A stretch of 49,438 nucleotides of DNA from Streptomyces turgidiscabies Car8 (GTDB lineage: Bacteria > Actinomycetota > Actinomycetes > Streptomycetales > Streptomycetaceae): positions 1 to 49,438 of the forward strand of contig NZ_AEJB01000313.1 of NCBI RefSeq assembly GCF_000331005.1, read 5' to 3'. Position numbers and translations under genes: made by a program. A model generated the notes under the pieces. That model was not told the DNA's origin and made no database searches. It was given only the letters and a program-made list of their open reading frames with translations. Positions 8,469-16,667 of the stretch are shown in pieces. Each line of letters begins with the position of its first letter. The stretch's first letter is position 1.

Positions 8469-9422
8469 ATGGTCACATCAGCTCACGAGGGCTTGCACCG
8501 CATCTTTCAGGAGCGGCCCGAGATCCTGGCTCCCGTGTTCGGGGTGCTGGGGGTCCCGTTTTCCGCGAAGGCGACCGTGGACGCCGTTACCACTGACGTG
8601 ACGGAATCCCGGCCGCTGGAGCGCCGCGTGGACACCGTGCTGCGCATCGGTCCGTCCGACGGCGAGGACTTCCTGCTCGCCATCGAGTCTCAGTCGGCCA
8701 AGGTCGCGGGCAAGGCGCGGAGCTGGGCGTATTACGTCAGCTACCTGCAAGCGAAGTACGAACTGCCTGTGCTGCTACTCGTGGTCTGCCAGGACGCGGC
8801 CACCGCCAAGTGGGCCGTCGGCCCCTTCGAGTGCGGCACGAGCGGCTGGACGGCACTGCGGGTGTATCCGCTGGTCGCCGGGCCGGACAATCTGCCGGTG
8901 ATCACGGATGCCAGGACCGTGGCCAAGAACCTCCCACTGGCCGTACTTTCTGCCCTGGCACACGCCCGCAGCCGCGACGGCGACGTCATACTGGAGGCAA
9001 TCAGCACCGTTCTGCAGGAGCTGCGGCCAACCGATCCCGACACCGCCGAGTACTTCTTCGACTTCCTGGAAGTCACCCTGGGTAACACGCCAGCCGGAAA
9101 GAAATGGAAGGACATCATGTCGTTCGTCAGTTACTTCCCCGGCCGGGGGACGGTTCGGGAGACGGCCTACCTCGAAGGCCAGGCCAAGGGCGAGGCCAAA
9201 GGAAAGGCCGAGGGTAAGGCCGAGGGTAAGGCCGAGGCGATTCTGTTCGTACTGGACATGCGTGACATCCCCGTGCCCGACGAGGTGCGCGAACGCATCA
9301 CGGCCTGCACCGATCTCGACCGGATCCACACCTGGCTGGAGCGATCCCGGACGGTGGCGCGGGCGGAAGACCTGTTCGTCGGGGATCCTGAATCCGTGCC
9401 CGGCGATTCGGAACAGGCCTGA
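8469..9422 (+). CDS. Rpn-like PD-(D/E)XK nuclease-fold protein
   Basis: This 317-residue protein resembles the Rpn/transposase_31 group, recombination-promoting nuclease-fold proteins common in Streptomyces and often present in several copies. Predicted active-site elements are Asp55 in RRVDTVLRI and Glu73-Ser-Gln75 in LLAIESQ, the D...E-x-Q form of the PD-(D/E)XK site. Around residue 240 a short tandem repeat (KGEAKGKAEGKAEGKAEA) separates the nuclease fold from a C-terminal helical region, a layout typical of this family. It stands alone between the RsbW-like gene and acpS. The start is ATG 8469 with a weak AAGG upstream. Nuclease activity is inferred from the motif pattern only. Confidence 0.65.
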   Translation: MVTSAHEGLHRIFQERPEILAPVFGVLGVPFSAKATVDAVTTDVTESRPLERRVDTVLRIGPSDGEDFLLAIESQSAKVAGKARSWAYYVSYLQAKYELPVLLLVVCQDAATAKWAVGPFECGTSGWTALRVYPLVAGPDNLPVITDARTVAKNLPLAVLSALAHARSRDGDVILEAISTVLQELRPTDPDTAEYFFDFLEVTLGNTPAGKKWKDIMSFVSYFPGRGTVRETAYLEGQAKGEAKGKAEGKAEGKAEAILFVLDMRDIPVPDEVRERITACTDLDRIHTWLERSRTVARAEDLFVGDPESVPGDSEQA

Positions 9423-9491
9423 CGGCCGGACGATGCCGTGACGGCAGCGGTCCGCTGAGTCGTCGGAGCTGTCCGGATGATCGTCTCGCCG

Positions 9492-9497
9492 TAGGCT
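9492..9497 (+). promoter_or_regulatory. -10 element TAGGCT for a leaderless acpS transcript
   Basis: TAGGCT sits 7 bp before the acpS ATG at 9505, so transcription should begin at or within a base or two of the start codon. No separate ribosome binding site is visible. The flanking sequence is nearly identical to that in front of tsaB. No clear -35 box was found. Confidence 0.55.
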
Positions 9498-9504
9498 GCT
9501 CGGC

Positions 9505-9876
9505 ATGAGCATCATCGGAGTCGGGATCGATGTCGCCGAGATCGAGCGGTTTCGGGCCTCGCTTGAGCGGACGCCCGCACTCGCCCAACGGCTGTTCCTG
9601 GAGAGCGAGTTGCGGCTGCCGAGCGGTGAGCGGCGTGGGGTCGCCTCGCTCGCGGCCCGGTTCGCGGCGAAGGAGGCGGTCGCCAAGGCGCTGGGTGCTC
9701 CGGCCGGGCTGCTCTGGACGGACGCCGAGGTGTGCGTCGAGGACAGTGGGCGGCCCTGGCTGCGGGTGACGGGGACCGTGGCCGCGCGCGCGGCGGAACT
9801 CGGGGTGCGGTCATGGCATGTGTCGCTCAGCCATGACGCGGGGGTGGCTTCGGCCGTGGTGATCGCCGAGGCGTAG
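9505..9876 (+). CDS. acpS: Holo-[acyl-carrier-protein] synthase
   Basis: AcpS moves the 4'-phosphopantetheine arm of CoA to a serine of acyl carrier protein, activating it for fatty acid synthesis. The 123-residue length is normal for the family. The N-terminal [12 protein letters not shown] carries the magnesium-binding Asp9, and [12 protein letters not shown] carries the conserved Glu57 and Lys. The C-terminal [16 protein letters not shown] strand is also typical. It is cytoplasmic. It lies directly upstream of nnr, with a 68-bp gap. The start ATG 9505 fits both the alignment and the leaderless promoter. Confidence 0.93.
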   Translation: MSIIGVGIDVAEIERFRASLERTPALAQRLFLESELRLPSGERRGVASLAARFAAKEAVAKALGAPAGLLWTDAEVCVEDSGRPWLRVTGTVAARAAELGVRSWHVSLSHDAGVASAVVIAEA

Positions 9877-9944
9877 GGCACCTGACGGGGCAGGGTGCGC
9901 CCGTTGCGCGGGCCGGTCGGGCGGGTGTGCGGGAGACTCGGAGT

Positions 9945-11435
9945 ATGCGAACTGCGTACGGCGTGGAGACGGTACGGGCGGCCGAGCGGGAGCTGATGGC
10001 GCGGTTGCCCGAGGGTGCGCTCATGCAGCGTGCGGCGGCCGGACTGGCTGTCGCCTGCGGTCAGTTGATGGGGCGGGTCTACGGCAGCCGGGTCGTCCTG
10101 CTCGTCGGCAGCGGCGACAACGGGGGCGACGCCCTGTACGCCGGTGCCAGGCTCGCCCGGCGCGGAGCCGGCGTCACGGCGGTGCTGCTCGCCCCGGAGC
10201 GCACCCACGCCGGGGGGCTCGCGGCGCTGCGGGCGGCGGGTGGGACGGCGATCACCGGGGCCGGTGACGTAGCAGGGGTGATCCGTCGGGCCCACCTCGT
10301 CGTCGACGGCATCGTCGGGATCGGTGGGCGGGGTGGCCTGCGGGGCGATGCCGTGGGGTTGGCGGAGGTGGTCCGGGAGGTGGGGGTCGCCGTTGTCGCC
10401 GTCGATCTGCCCAGCGGGGTCGACGCCGACAGCGGTGAGGTGCCCGGGGCGGCGATCCGGGCCGATCTGACCGTGACCTTCGGGACCCACAAGCCGGGGC
10501 TGCTCATCGATCCGGCGCGTGAGTACGCCGGGACCGTGCGGCTCGTCGACATCGGGCTCGGGGAGGTCCTTCCCGGGCGGGCCGAACTGGAGGCGTTGCA
10601 ACACGCCGACGTCGCGCGGCTGTTGCCGGTGCCCGGCGCCGAGAGCGACAAGTACCGGCGGGGCGTCGTCGGTATCGCGGCGGGCTCGGCGCGGTATCCG
10701 GGCGCTGCCGTGCTGGCTGTCGCGGGCGCGCTTCGGGGCGGCGCCGGAGCCGTGCGGTACGTCGGGCCGGCCGCCGACGCGGTGATCGCCCGCTTTCCCG
10801 AGGCGCTCGTGTCCGACCAGGGGCCGCACAAGGCCGGGCGCGTCCAGGCGTGGGTCGTGGGGCCCGGGGCCGGGGAGGACGCCGCCACGGTCGCCGAGGT
10901 GCTGGAGGCAGACGTACCCGTGCTGATCGACGCGGACGGGCTGCGGCTGGCGGACCGGGACGCGGTGCGGGGGCGTACCGCGCCGACGCTGATGACCCCG
11001 CACGCCGGGGAGGCAGCCGCGCTGCTCGGCGTGGGGCGCGGGGAGGTGGAGGGGGGCCGGTTGTCGGCCGTACGGGAGCTTGCCGCGCGGTACGGGGCGA
11101 CCGTGCTCCTCAAGGGCTCCACCACGCTGATCGCCGACCCGGCGGGGGGCGGTGTTGTGCGGGTGAACGCGACCGGTACCGGGTGGCTCGCCACCGCCGG
11201 CAGCGGAGACGTGCTGTCGGGGCTGGGCGGGTCGTTGCTGGCGGCGGGGCTCTCTGCGCTGGACGCGGGGAGTGTGGGGGCGTATCTGCACGGGCTGGCG
11301 GGGCGGTTGGCGGCGGAGGGGGCGCCGGTGGGGGCGCAGGATGTGGCGGAGGGGGTGCGCAGGGCCTGGCAGGACGTCCGGGACGGTGGGGGCGTTCGGG
11401 AGGGTCGGAATCTGCGAGATGTTCGGGGTGCCTGA
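9945..11435 (+). CDS. nnr: Bifunctional NAD(P)HX epimerase/dehydratase
   Basis: This two-domain metabolite repair enzyme restores NADH and NADPH damaged by hydration. The N-terminal YjeF_N domain (about residues 1-210) is the NAD(P)HX epimerase, with VGSGDNGGDALYAGARLARRG and VDLPSGVDADSG. The C-terminal domain (about 220-490) is the ADP/ATP-dependent dehydratase with a ribokinase-like fold; it has LMTPHAGEAAALLG and the anion-hole loop TAGSGDVLSGLGG. The 496-residue length is normal for the fused form. ATG 9945 is preferred over GTG 9927 because GGGAG (9931-9935) is well placed and the protein then begins with the expected RTAYGVETVRAAE. It lies next to acpS and alr. Confidence 0.92.
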   Translation: MRTAYGVETVRAAERELMARLPEGALMQRAAAGLAVACGQLMGRVYGSRVVLLVGSGDNGGDALYAGARLARRGAGVTAVLLAPERTHAGGLAALRAAGGTAITGAGDVAGVIRRAHLVVDGIVGIGGRGGLRGDAVGLAEVVREVGVAVVAVDLPSGVDADSGEVPGAAIRADLTVTFGTHKPGLLIDPAREYAGTVRLVDIGLGEVLPGRAELEALQHADVARLLPVPGAESDKYRRGVVGIAAGSARYPGAAVLAVAGALRGGAGAVRYVGPAADAVIARFPEALVSDQGPHKAGRVQAWVVGPGAGEDAATVAEVLEADVPVLIDADGLRLADRDAVRGRTAPTLMTPHAGEAAALLGVGRGEVEGGRLSAVRELAARYGATVLLKGSTTLIADPAGGGVVRVNATGTGWLATAGSGDVLSGLGGSLLAAGLSALDAGSVGAYLHGLAGRLAAEGAPVGAQDVAEGVRRAWQDVRDGGGVREGRNLRDVRGA

Positions 11436-11445
11436 GGCATCTGAG

Positions 11446-11565
11446 GCGCACGCTCGGCTCACGCACGGCCGTGTGACGCGTGCTCGGGTCGCGCGCGCTC
11501 GGGTGGCGCACGGCCGGGTGGCGCGTGTTCGGGTCGCACGTGCTCGGGTGACGCACGGTCGGGTG
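11446..11565. repeat. Eight tandem 15-bp degenerate repeats
   Basis: Eight consecutive 15-bp units, roughly GCGCACGGTCGGGTG, fill most of the gap between nnr and the L,D-transpeptidase. Unit starts are 11446, 11461, 11476, 11491, 11506, 11521, 11536 and 11551. The unit is a whole number of codons, so one forward frame reads as a pentapeptide repeat of the type THGRV/ARARV. I see no plausible gene there. The units differ at several positions, so the array is old or gene-converted rather than freshly expanded. Confidence 0.85.
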
Positions 11566-11618
11566 ACCCCGCCGCGCGGCTGAGCCCGGCGGCGTCAACC
11601 CCGCGTTCTCCTGATCGC

Positions 11619-12521
11619 ATGATCAGTCGACCGTTCGTCCTCCGAGGGCTCACCGCGCTGCTCGTCGCAGTGGCCGTGCTGCCCGTCGGTCCCGCCGTCG
11701 CGGATCCCGTGCCGTCACCTGCCCCTGCCCCCGGCTCCGGTACCGAGGGCGTCCTCGTCCCCGGCGTGCCCCCCGCTCCCTCCCAGCCCTGGTCCTTCGA
11801 CACCCCGGACCAACTGCTCGCGCCGCAGGTGTACACGCCGACCCGTGAAGAGGACGCCGTCGAGCCGTCCGAGGCCGCGCGGGGCACGTACGACCTCATC
11901 GAGTACGTACCGTTGCGTGAGGCCGCGAACCGAGTGGCCTGTTCCAAGCTGGCCGGGCCCTATCAGCGGCAGGTCGAGTTCTGGCTGAAGCTGAGGGTGG
12001 ACGGCAAGCAGTCCGCCGCCGACTGCCGGGCCATCCGCGCCTTCCAGCGCAAGTACAAGATCAAGCCGGACAGCGGTTTCGCCGGACCCGTCACCTGGTC
12101 CCGTATGCAGCTGCTGTCCGCGCGGAAGAATCCGAACGCGGCGGGCAAATGCCCCGTACGGACCTATCGCGTCGCCTGTGTCGATCTCGGGCGGCAGCTG
12201 ACCTGGGTGCAGAAGGGGAAGAAGGTCGTCTACGGGCCCGTGCCCGTCCGGACCGGCCGTACCGCCTATCCGACGCGCGGCGGGTGGCACAAGGTGTACT
12301 GGAAGCACAAGAACCACCACTCCACCCTCTACGACACCCCCATGCCCTACGCCCAGTTCTTCAGCGGCGGCCAGGCCTTCCACGCCGTCTACGGCAGCAT
12401 CTACACCACCGTCGGCTCCATGGGCTGCGTCAATATGCGGCTCGCCGACGCCCGTACCCTCTGGGGCGTTCTGAAGACGGGCGACCACGTGTACGTGTGG
12501 GGACGACGGGCCGCGGGGTAG
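11619..12521 (+). CDS. L,D-transpeptidase with peptidoglycan-binding domain
   Basis: This exported cell-wall enzyme makes 3-3 peptide cross-links in peptidoglycan. Residues 1-29 form a signal peptide ending ...GPAVADP. A Pro-rich linker follows. A PG_binding_1 domain covers about 105-170 (VEFWLKLRVDGKQSAADCRAIRAFQ). The YkuD catalytic domain covers about 175-300, with His255 in FHAVYG and nucleophile Cys270 in SMGCVNM, the standard HX(14-17)[ST]XGCVN signature. All catalytic residues are present, in contrast to the degenerate paralogue at 16000-16557. The start ATG 11619 gives a complete signal peptide. It is a single gene between the 15-bp repeat array and alr. Confidence 0.88.
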   Translation: MISRPFVLRGLTALLVAVAVLPVGPAVADPVPSPAPAPGSGTEGVLVPGVPPAPSQPWSFDTPDQLLAPQVYTPTREEDAVEPSEAARGTYDLIEYVPLREAANRVACSKLAGPYQRQVEFWLKLRVDGKQSAADCRAIRAFQRKYKIKPDSGFAGPVTWSRMQLLSARKNPNAAGKCPVRTYRVACVDLGRQLTWVQKGKKVVYGPVPVRTGRTAYPTRGGWHKVYWKHKNHHSTLYDTPMPYAQFFSGGQAFHAVYGSIYTTVGSMGCVNMRLADARTLWGVLKTGDHVYVWGRRAAG

Positions 12522-12564
12522 CCGCGGGTGTGCTCCGCGGTCCCTCTGAGACACTGGGGGCGCC

Positions 12565-13734
12565 ATGAGTGAGACAGCAGCCCCGCCGGCCGCCGCCCTG
12601 CGTGCCCGCGCCGAGATCGACCTGGCCGCCCTGCGGGCCAACGTACGGACCCTGCGTGCCCGCGCGCGCGGGGCGGCCCTGATGGCCGTCGTCAAGTCCG
12701 ACGCGTACGGCCACGGGGCGCTCCGGTGTGCCCGGGCAGCCGTCGAGGCGGGCGCCGAGTGGCTCGGCACCGCCACCCCCGAGGAGGCCCTCGCCCTGCG
12801 GCGGGCGGACTCCGGGATCTCCCGCCACGTCCGGGTCATGTGCTGGCTCTGGACGCCGGGCGGGCCGTGGCAGGAGGCCGTCGAGGCCGACATCGACGTG
12901 TCGGTGGGCGGGATGTGGGCCCTTCGGGAGGTCGTCGAGGCCGCTGCCGCCGCCCGGCGCCCCGCCCGTGTCCAGCTGAAGGCCGACACCGGGCTCGGCC
13001 GCGGCGGCTGTCAGCCGGGGGACGACTGGTGCGCCCTCGTCGCCGCCGCGCTGCGCGCCGAGCGGGACGGGCTGATCCGGGTCACCGGGCTCTGGTCCCA
13101 CCTCGCCTGCGCCGACGAACCCGAACACCCCTCCATCGACGCCCAGCTCACCTGCTTCCACGACATGGTCGCGTACGCCGAACGGCACGGACTGCGGCCC
13201 GAGGTACGGCATCTCGCCAACTCGCCCGCCGTGCTCAGCCGGCCGGACACGCACTTCGACCTCGTACGGACGGGCGTCGCCGTCTACGGCATCTCGCCGA
13301 GCCCGGAGATCGGTACCTCCGCCGACCTCGGTCTCCGCCCGGTGATGACGCTGGCCGCCTCGCTCGCGCTGGTCAAACACGTACCGGGCGGCCACGGTGT
13401 CAGTTACGGGCACCACTACGTCACCCCCGGCGCCACCACCCTCGGCCTCGTCCCCGTCGGCTACGCGGACGGCATCCCGCGCCACGCCTCCGGCACCGGC
13501 CCCGTCCTGATCGGTGGCAAGTGGCGGACCGTGGCCGGGCGGGTCGCCATGGACCAGTTCGTCGTCGACCTGGGGGGCGACGAGCCCGAAGCGGGCGCGG
13601 AGGTCCTGCTCTTCGGACCCGGCGACCGGGGTGAGCCCACCGCCGAGGACTGGGCACAGGCGGCCGGGACGATCGCGTACGAAATCGTCACCCGCATCGG
13701 AACCCGGGTGCCCCGTGTCTACGTGAATGAGTAA
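12565..13734 (+). CDS. alr: Alanine racemase
   Basis: PLP-dependent interconversion of L- and D-alanine supplies D-Ala for peptidoglycan. The PLP lysine is Lys44 in VVKSDAYGHGA, and the opposing catalytic tyrosine is Tyr281 in HGVSYGHHYVT. The N-terminal TIM barrel and the C-terminal beta domain ending RIGTRVPRVYVNE are complete; 389 residues is a normal length. ATG 12565 begins MSETAAPPAAALRARAEIDL, and the DLAALRANV motif follows at the expected distance. It lies between a cell-wall transpeptidase and the hydrolase-tsaE pair. Confidence 0.95.
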   Translation: MSETAAPPAAALRARAEIDLAALRANVRTLRARARGAALMAVVKSDAYGHGALRCARAAVEAGAEWLGTATPEEALALRRADSGISRHVRVMCWLWTPGGPWQEAVEADIDVSVGGMWALREVVEAAAAARRPARVQLKADTGLGRGGCQPGDDWCALVAAALRAERDGLIRVTGLWSHLACADEPEHPSIDAQLTCFHDMVAYAERHGLRPEVRHLANSPAVLSRPDTHFDLVRTGVAVYGISPSPEIGTSADLGLRPVMTLAASLALVKHVPGGHGVSYGHHYVTPGATTLGLVPVGYADGIPRHASGTGPVLIGGKWRTVAGRVAMDQFVVDLGGDEPEAGAEVLLFGPGDRGEPTAEDWAQAAGTIAYEIVTRIGTRVPRVYVNE

Positions 13735-13897
13735 CAAGTGGGGAGTCGGGGGTAGTCGCCCGACAGGCTCTCCGGCCCGGCGGCACGAGTAACCCCGACA
13801 ACTCCGCCTCCCGTTTTCCCCCGTCAGGGGCCCAGCAACTCAGACCGACACACCAACACACACCAACTTCAGTGGGATCTCCAGCGAGGAGCGGGAC

Positions 13898-15160
13898 GTG
13901 AGCGAGAGCAGTGCGGAGGTCGTCGCGAGCGCCGCCACGGCGGCCGTGGCCTCCGCCGCGGAGGTGACGGCCGGCGGCTGGCGCCGGGCGACCGGTATCG
14001 CGGGCGTCGCCATAGGGGTGGTCGCCGCCGGTGCCGCCGCGGGTGTCGCCGTCGAGCGGCTCACCGTGGGGCGCGGTATGCGCGAGCGGGCGCGGCTCGT
14101 GCTCGACTCGGCGGGCCCCTACGGCGCGCTGCGCGGCACCCCGGGCAAGGCGTACGCGGACGACGGCACCGAGCTGTACTACGAGGTCGACGACGTCGAC
14201 CCGGAAGCCGCGCCCGCCCTCACCCCGCGCCGGCGGCGGCTTTTCGGGCGCAAGGCCCCCGCCCCCGTCACCGTCGTCTTCAGCCACGGCTACTGCCTCA
14301 ACCAGGACTCCTGGCACTTCCAGCGGACCGCCCTGCGCGGAGTCGTGCGCAGCGTGTACTGGGACCAGCGCAGCCACGGGCGGTCCGGGCGCGGGGCCGC
14401 CCAGCTCAACGACAGGACGCCCGTCTCCATCGACCAGCTCGGGCGGGACCTGAAGGCCGTCCTCGACGCCGCCGTCCCCGAGGGGCCGATCGTGCTCGTC
14501 GGGCACTCCATGGGCGGGATGACCGTCATGGCCTTCGCCGACGAGTACCCGGACGTCGTACGGGAGCGGGTCGTCGGGATCGCCTTCGTCGGTACGTCGT
14601 CGGGGCGGCTCGGCGAGGTCAACTTCGGGCTGCCCGTCGCGGGCGTGAACGCCGTCCGACGGGTGCTGCCCGGAGTACTGAGGGCGCTGGGGCAGCAGGC
14701 CGAGTGGGTGGAGCGGGGGCGGCGGGCCACCGCGGATCTCTTCACCGGCATCATCAAGCGGTACTCGTTCGCGTCGCGGGACGTCGATCCCGCCGTCGCC
14801 CGGTTCGCCGAGCGGATGATCGAGGGCACGCCCATCGACGTCGTCGCCGAGTTCTACCCGGCCTTCACCGAACACGACAAGACCGAGGCCCTCGCCCACT
14901 TCAGGGACCTGCCCGTGCTGGTGCTGGCCGGGGTCGGGGACCTCGTCACGCCGAGCGAGCACAGCGAGGCCATCGCCGACCTGCTGCCGGACGCCGAGCT
15001 GGTCCTCGTGCCGGACGCCGGTCACCTGGTGATGCTGGAGCACCCGGAGGTCGTCACCGACCGGCTCGCCGACCTGCTCACCCGCGCGGGTGCCGTACCG
15101 GCAGGGGCTACGGTTTCCGGTTATGGAAGCACCAGCAGCAGCGCACGACGGCCCGGCTGA
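13898..15160 (+). CDS. Alpha/beta hydrolase with N-terminal membrane segment
   Basis: This alpha/beta hydrolase fold protein has a hydrophobic stretch at about residues 32-50 (ATGIAGVAIGVVAAGAAAG), probably a membrane anchor. It has an HG oxyanion motif (VVFSHGYCLNQDSWHF), nucleophile Ser204 in GHSMGGM, a likely acid in GVGDLVTPSEHS, and His in PDAGHLVMLEHPE. The substrate cannot be deduced. GTG 13898 lies behind GAGGAGCGGGA. The gene overlaps tsaE by 38 bp, implying a shared transcript. The order alr, hydrolase, tsaE is, from memory, conserved in Streptomyces. Confidence 0.88.
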   Translation: MSESSAEVVASAATAAVASAAEVTAGGWRRATGIAGVAIGVVAAGAAAGVAVERLTVGRGMRERARLVLDSAGPYGALRGTPGKAYADDGTELYYEVDDVDPEAAPALTPRRRRLFGRKAPAPVTVVFSHGYCLNQDSWHFQRTALRGVVRSVYWDQRSHGRSGRGAAQLNDRTPVSIDQLGRDLKAVLDAAVPEGPIVLVGHSMGGMTVMAFADEYPDVVRERVVGIAFVGTSSGRLGEVNFGLPVAGVNAVRRVLPGVLRALGQQAEWVERGRRATADLFTGIIKRYSFASRDVDPAVARFAERMIEGTPIDVVAEFYPAFTEHDKTEALAHFRDLPVLVLAGVGDLVTPSEHSEAIADLLPDAELVLVPDAGHLVMLEHPEVVTDRLADLLTRAGAVPAGATVSGYGSTSSSARRPG

Positions 15161-15701
15161 GTTCGCCACCGGGTCCCCCTCGCGCCCGACGTCCTCCCTT
15201 CCCACGTCCTCCGTGTCGTCCGAGCTCACCGTCAACTCACCCGACCAGATGCGGGAGTTGGGCCGGAGGCTCGCCGGGCTGCTCCGGGCCGGCGATCTCG
15301 TCATGCTCACCGGTGAGCTGGGCGCGGGGAAGACGACGCTGACGCGCGGGCTCGGCGAGGGGCTCGGGGTCCGGGGCGCGGTCACCTCGCCCACCTTCGT
15401 GATCGCCCGCGTCCACCCCTCCCTCGGTGAGGGGCCGCCGCTCGTCCACGTGGACGCGTACCGGCTGGAAGGCGGTCTCGACGACATGGAGGACCTCGAC
15501 CTCGACGTCTCGCTGCCCGAGTCCGTCATCGTCGTGGAGTGGGGCGAGGGCAAGGTCGAGGAGCTGACCGACGACCGGCTCCATCTCCTCATCCACCGGG
15601 CCGTCGGAGACACCACGGACGAGGTGCGGCACGTCACCCTCACGGGGGTGGGGGAGCGGTGGGCGGCGGTTGACCTGAGCGCCGTGGGAACGTTCGCGTG
15701 A
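15123..15701 (+). CDS. tsaE: tRNA t6A biosynthesis ATPase TsaE
   Basis: TsaE is the P-loop ATPase that works with TsaB and TsaD to make N6-threonylcarbamoyladenosine at position 37 of ANN-decoding tRNAs. The Walker A motif is GELGAGKTTLTRG with Lys70. SPTFVIARVH, LVHVDAYRLEG and ESVIVVEWGEGK follow in the usual order. The 192-residue protein has a low-complexity N-terminal extension of about 35 residues. ATG 15123 is chosen because the frame upstream lies inside the hydrolase gene. A TACGGT at 15109-15114 could act as an internal -10 for a leaderless transcript. tsaB and tsaD lie 1-2 kb downstream. Confidence 0.92.
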   Translation: MEAPAAAHDGPAEFATGSPSRPTSSLPTSSVSSELTVNSPDQMRELGRRLAGLLRAGDLVMLTGELGAGKTTLTRGLGEGLGVRGAVTSPTFVIARVHPSLGEGPPLVHVDAYRLEGGLDDMEDLDLDVSLPESVIVVEWGEGKVEELTDDRLHLLIHRAVGDTTDEVRHVTLTGVGERWAAVDLSAVGTFA

Positions 15702-15773
15702 ATGTTCCGACAATCCGTCGGCAAGATGTTGCGTCGGGTGTCTCGCCCGTGGTCACATGGTACCCAGCTCGTG

Positions 15774-15789
15774 GTTAGGTTTACCTAAC
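15774..15789. promoter_or_regulatory. Palindrome GTTAGGT-TT-ACCTAAC
   Basis: A perfect 7-bp inverted repeat with a 2-bp centre sits 31 bp before the small gene at 15821. TTAGGT/ACCTAA half-sites resemble the iron boxes bound by DmdR/IdeR/DtxR repressors, but the full 19-bp box is not present. TAGGTT (15776-15781) could also be a -10 element, so a repressor here would cover the promoter. The assignment is tentative. Confidence 0.35.
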
Positions 15790-15820
15790 TACGTCCGCCC
15801 CCGGACCTCAGGAGGCGTCC

Positions 15821-15994
15821 ATGCCGGCTACCGAGAACACGAGCGCGAGCATGAACGCGCCCGAGCCGAAGCCGTACGCGGTCCCCGGGGTCTCCATGCG
15901 TGATCTGCTGGCGTCCTGCGCCGCCGCCCGCGCGATCTCGACACCGCCGCGTCCGCCCGAGGCGTCCGTCCGGCGGCGGCCGGAAGCCGCCTAG
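15821..15994 (+). CDS. Small conserved-looking protein, 57 residues
   Basis: This gene is too short for ordinary ORF filters but well supported. It has a perfect GGAGG (15811-15815) five bases before ATG 15821, an own upstream palindrome/promoter region, and clean codon bias. The product begins MPATENTSASMNAPEPKPYA and has a core VPGVSMRDLLASCAAARAIS, then a Pro/Arg-rich tail. It has no signal peptide or membrane segment. The core looks like a short amphipathic helix that could bind a partner. I recall similar small proteins at this locus in other Streptomyces, but no function. It ends 6 bp before the convergent gene at 16000. Confidence 0.72.
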   Translation: MPATENTSASMNAPEPKPYAVPGVSMRDLLASCAAARAISTPPRPPEASVRRRPEAA

Positions 15995-15999
15995 CCCGT

Positions 16000-16557
16000 T
16001 CAGCGGATCACGACGACCTTCTCGCCGACCGTCGCGAACTCCCACATCGCGGCCCCGTCCGACCGTGTCTCCCGGATGCCGCCCGTGCGTACCTCCGGGT
16101 CGGTCTGCACCGCCGTGCCGCCGTCCACCGCCGCACTGAAGCCGACGGCCACGCCCTCCACGCCCGTGAACCGCACGACGTGCTCGATCGGGATGCCGTC
16201 GGTCCCCGTGATCGAGATCGAGCGGGACGTGACCAGATACCTGCCCGGCGCCGGATCGACCGTGCCCGGCGTGACGGTGAACGAGCGGCGCGCCCTGCCG
16301 TCCGTGCCGACCAGCCACACCCGGTCGTCCTCCAGGGAGTACACGACCCGCCTGCCCGCACCGGAGCCGGCCGGCAGCGCCCCCGGGTGCCGGATGTCCC
16401 GGGGCACCTTCGAGGTGGTCACCGGCGTCGAGGAGGACAGGCGCTCGGCGCCCGGGCGCAAGGGGGCGTTCGCCGAGGCCTGGTAGGCGAGGAAGCCGAC
16501 CCCGGCGAGAGCCGCCGCGGTGAGCCCGGCCACGAATCCTGAGCTGCTCCTGGTCAC
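16000..16557 (-). CDS. Degenerate L,D-transpeptidase-like exported protein
   Basis: This 185-residue protein has an N-terminal membrane or signal segment (about residues 7-28). Its domain follows the strand order of YkuD L,D-transpeptidases: SFTVTPGTVDPAPGRYLVTS, IEHVVRF, then TGGIRETRSDGAAMWEFATVGEKVVVI. In active enzymes the latter block reads T.GCVRL..AD...L....G..V.I. Here Gly160 stands where the nucleophile Cys should be, and Phe140 seems to replace the catalytic His. It is probably non-catalytic and may bind or sense peptidoglycan. GTG 16557 has a good GAGGTGGG upstream on its strand. It faces the 57-residue gene and diverges from tsaB. The fold assignment is by eye. Confidence 0.62.
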   Translation of the reverse strand: MTRSSSGFVAGLTAAALAGVGFLAYQASANAPLRPGAERLSSSTPVTTSKVPRDIRHPGALPAGSGAGRRVVYSLEDDRVWLVGTDGRARRSFTVTPGTVDPAPGRYLVTSRSISITGTDGIPIEHVVRFTGVEGVAVGFSAAVDGGTAVQTDPEVRTGGIRETRSDGAAMWEFATVGEKVVVIR

Positions 16558-16655
16558 CAGCGCCCACCTCTTCGTCAGTTACGTCCCGTTTTGCGGCGAC
16601 GGTAGCAGCAGCCGTACCCCCGACCGGAGCGGCCGTACGCGGGGCGCGGGCGCCG

Positions 16656-16661
16656 TAGGCT
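16656..16661 (+). promoter_or_regulatory. -10 element TAGGCT for a leaderless tsaB transcript
   Basis: TAGGCT ends 6 bp before the tsaB GTG at 16668, and no ribosome binding site is present. The surrounding GCCGTAGGCTGTTCGC is almost the same as GCCGTAGGCTGCTCGGC before acpS. Initiation at or next to the GTG is expected. Confidence 0.55.
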
Positions 16662-16667
16662 GTTCGC

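Noticed and set aside
8775..11462. Reverse ORF of 895 codons across acpS and nnr
   Set aside because: Both forward genes have complete families; the reverse translation is a compositional shadow.
11272..11583. Forward ORF ending in pentapeptide repeats after nnr
   Set aside because: No ribosome binding site, starts inside nnr, Arg-rich; the repeat is reported as DNA only.
15709..15770. tRNA-like or riboswitch-like element before the small gene
   Set aside because: No cloverleaf or conserved riboswitch core could be drawn.
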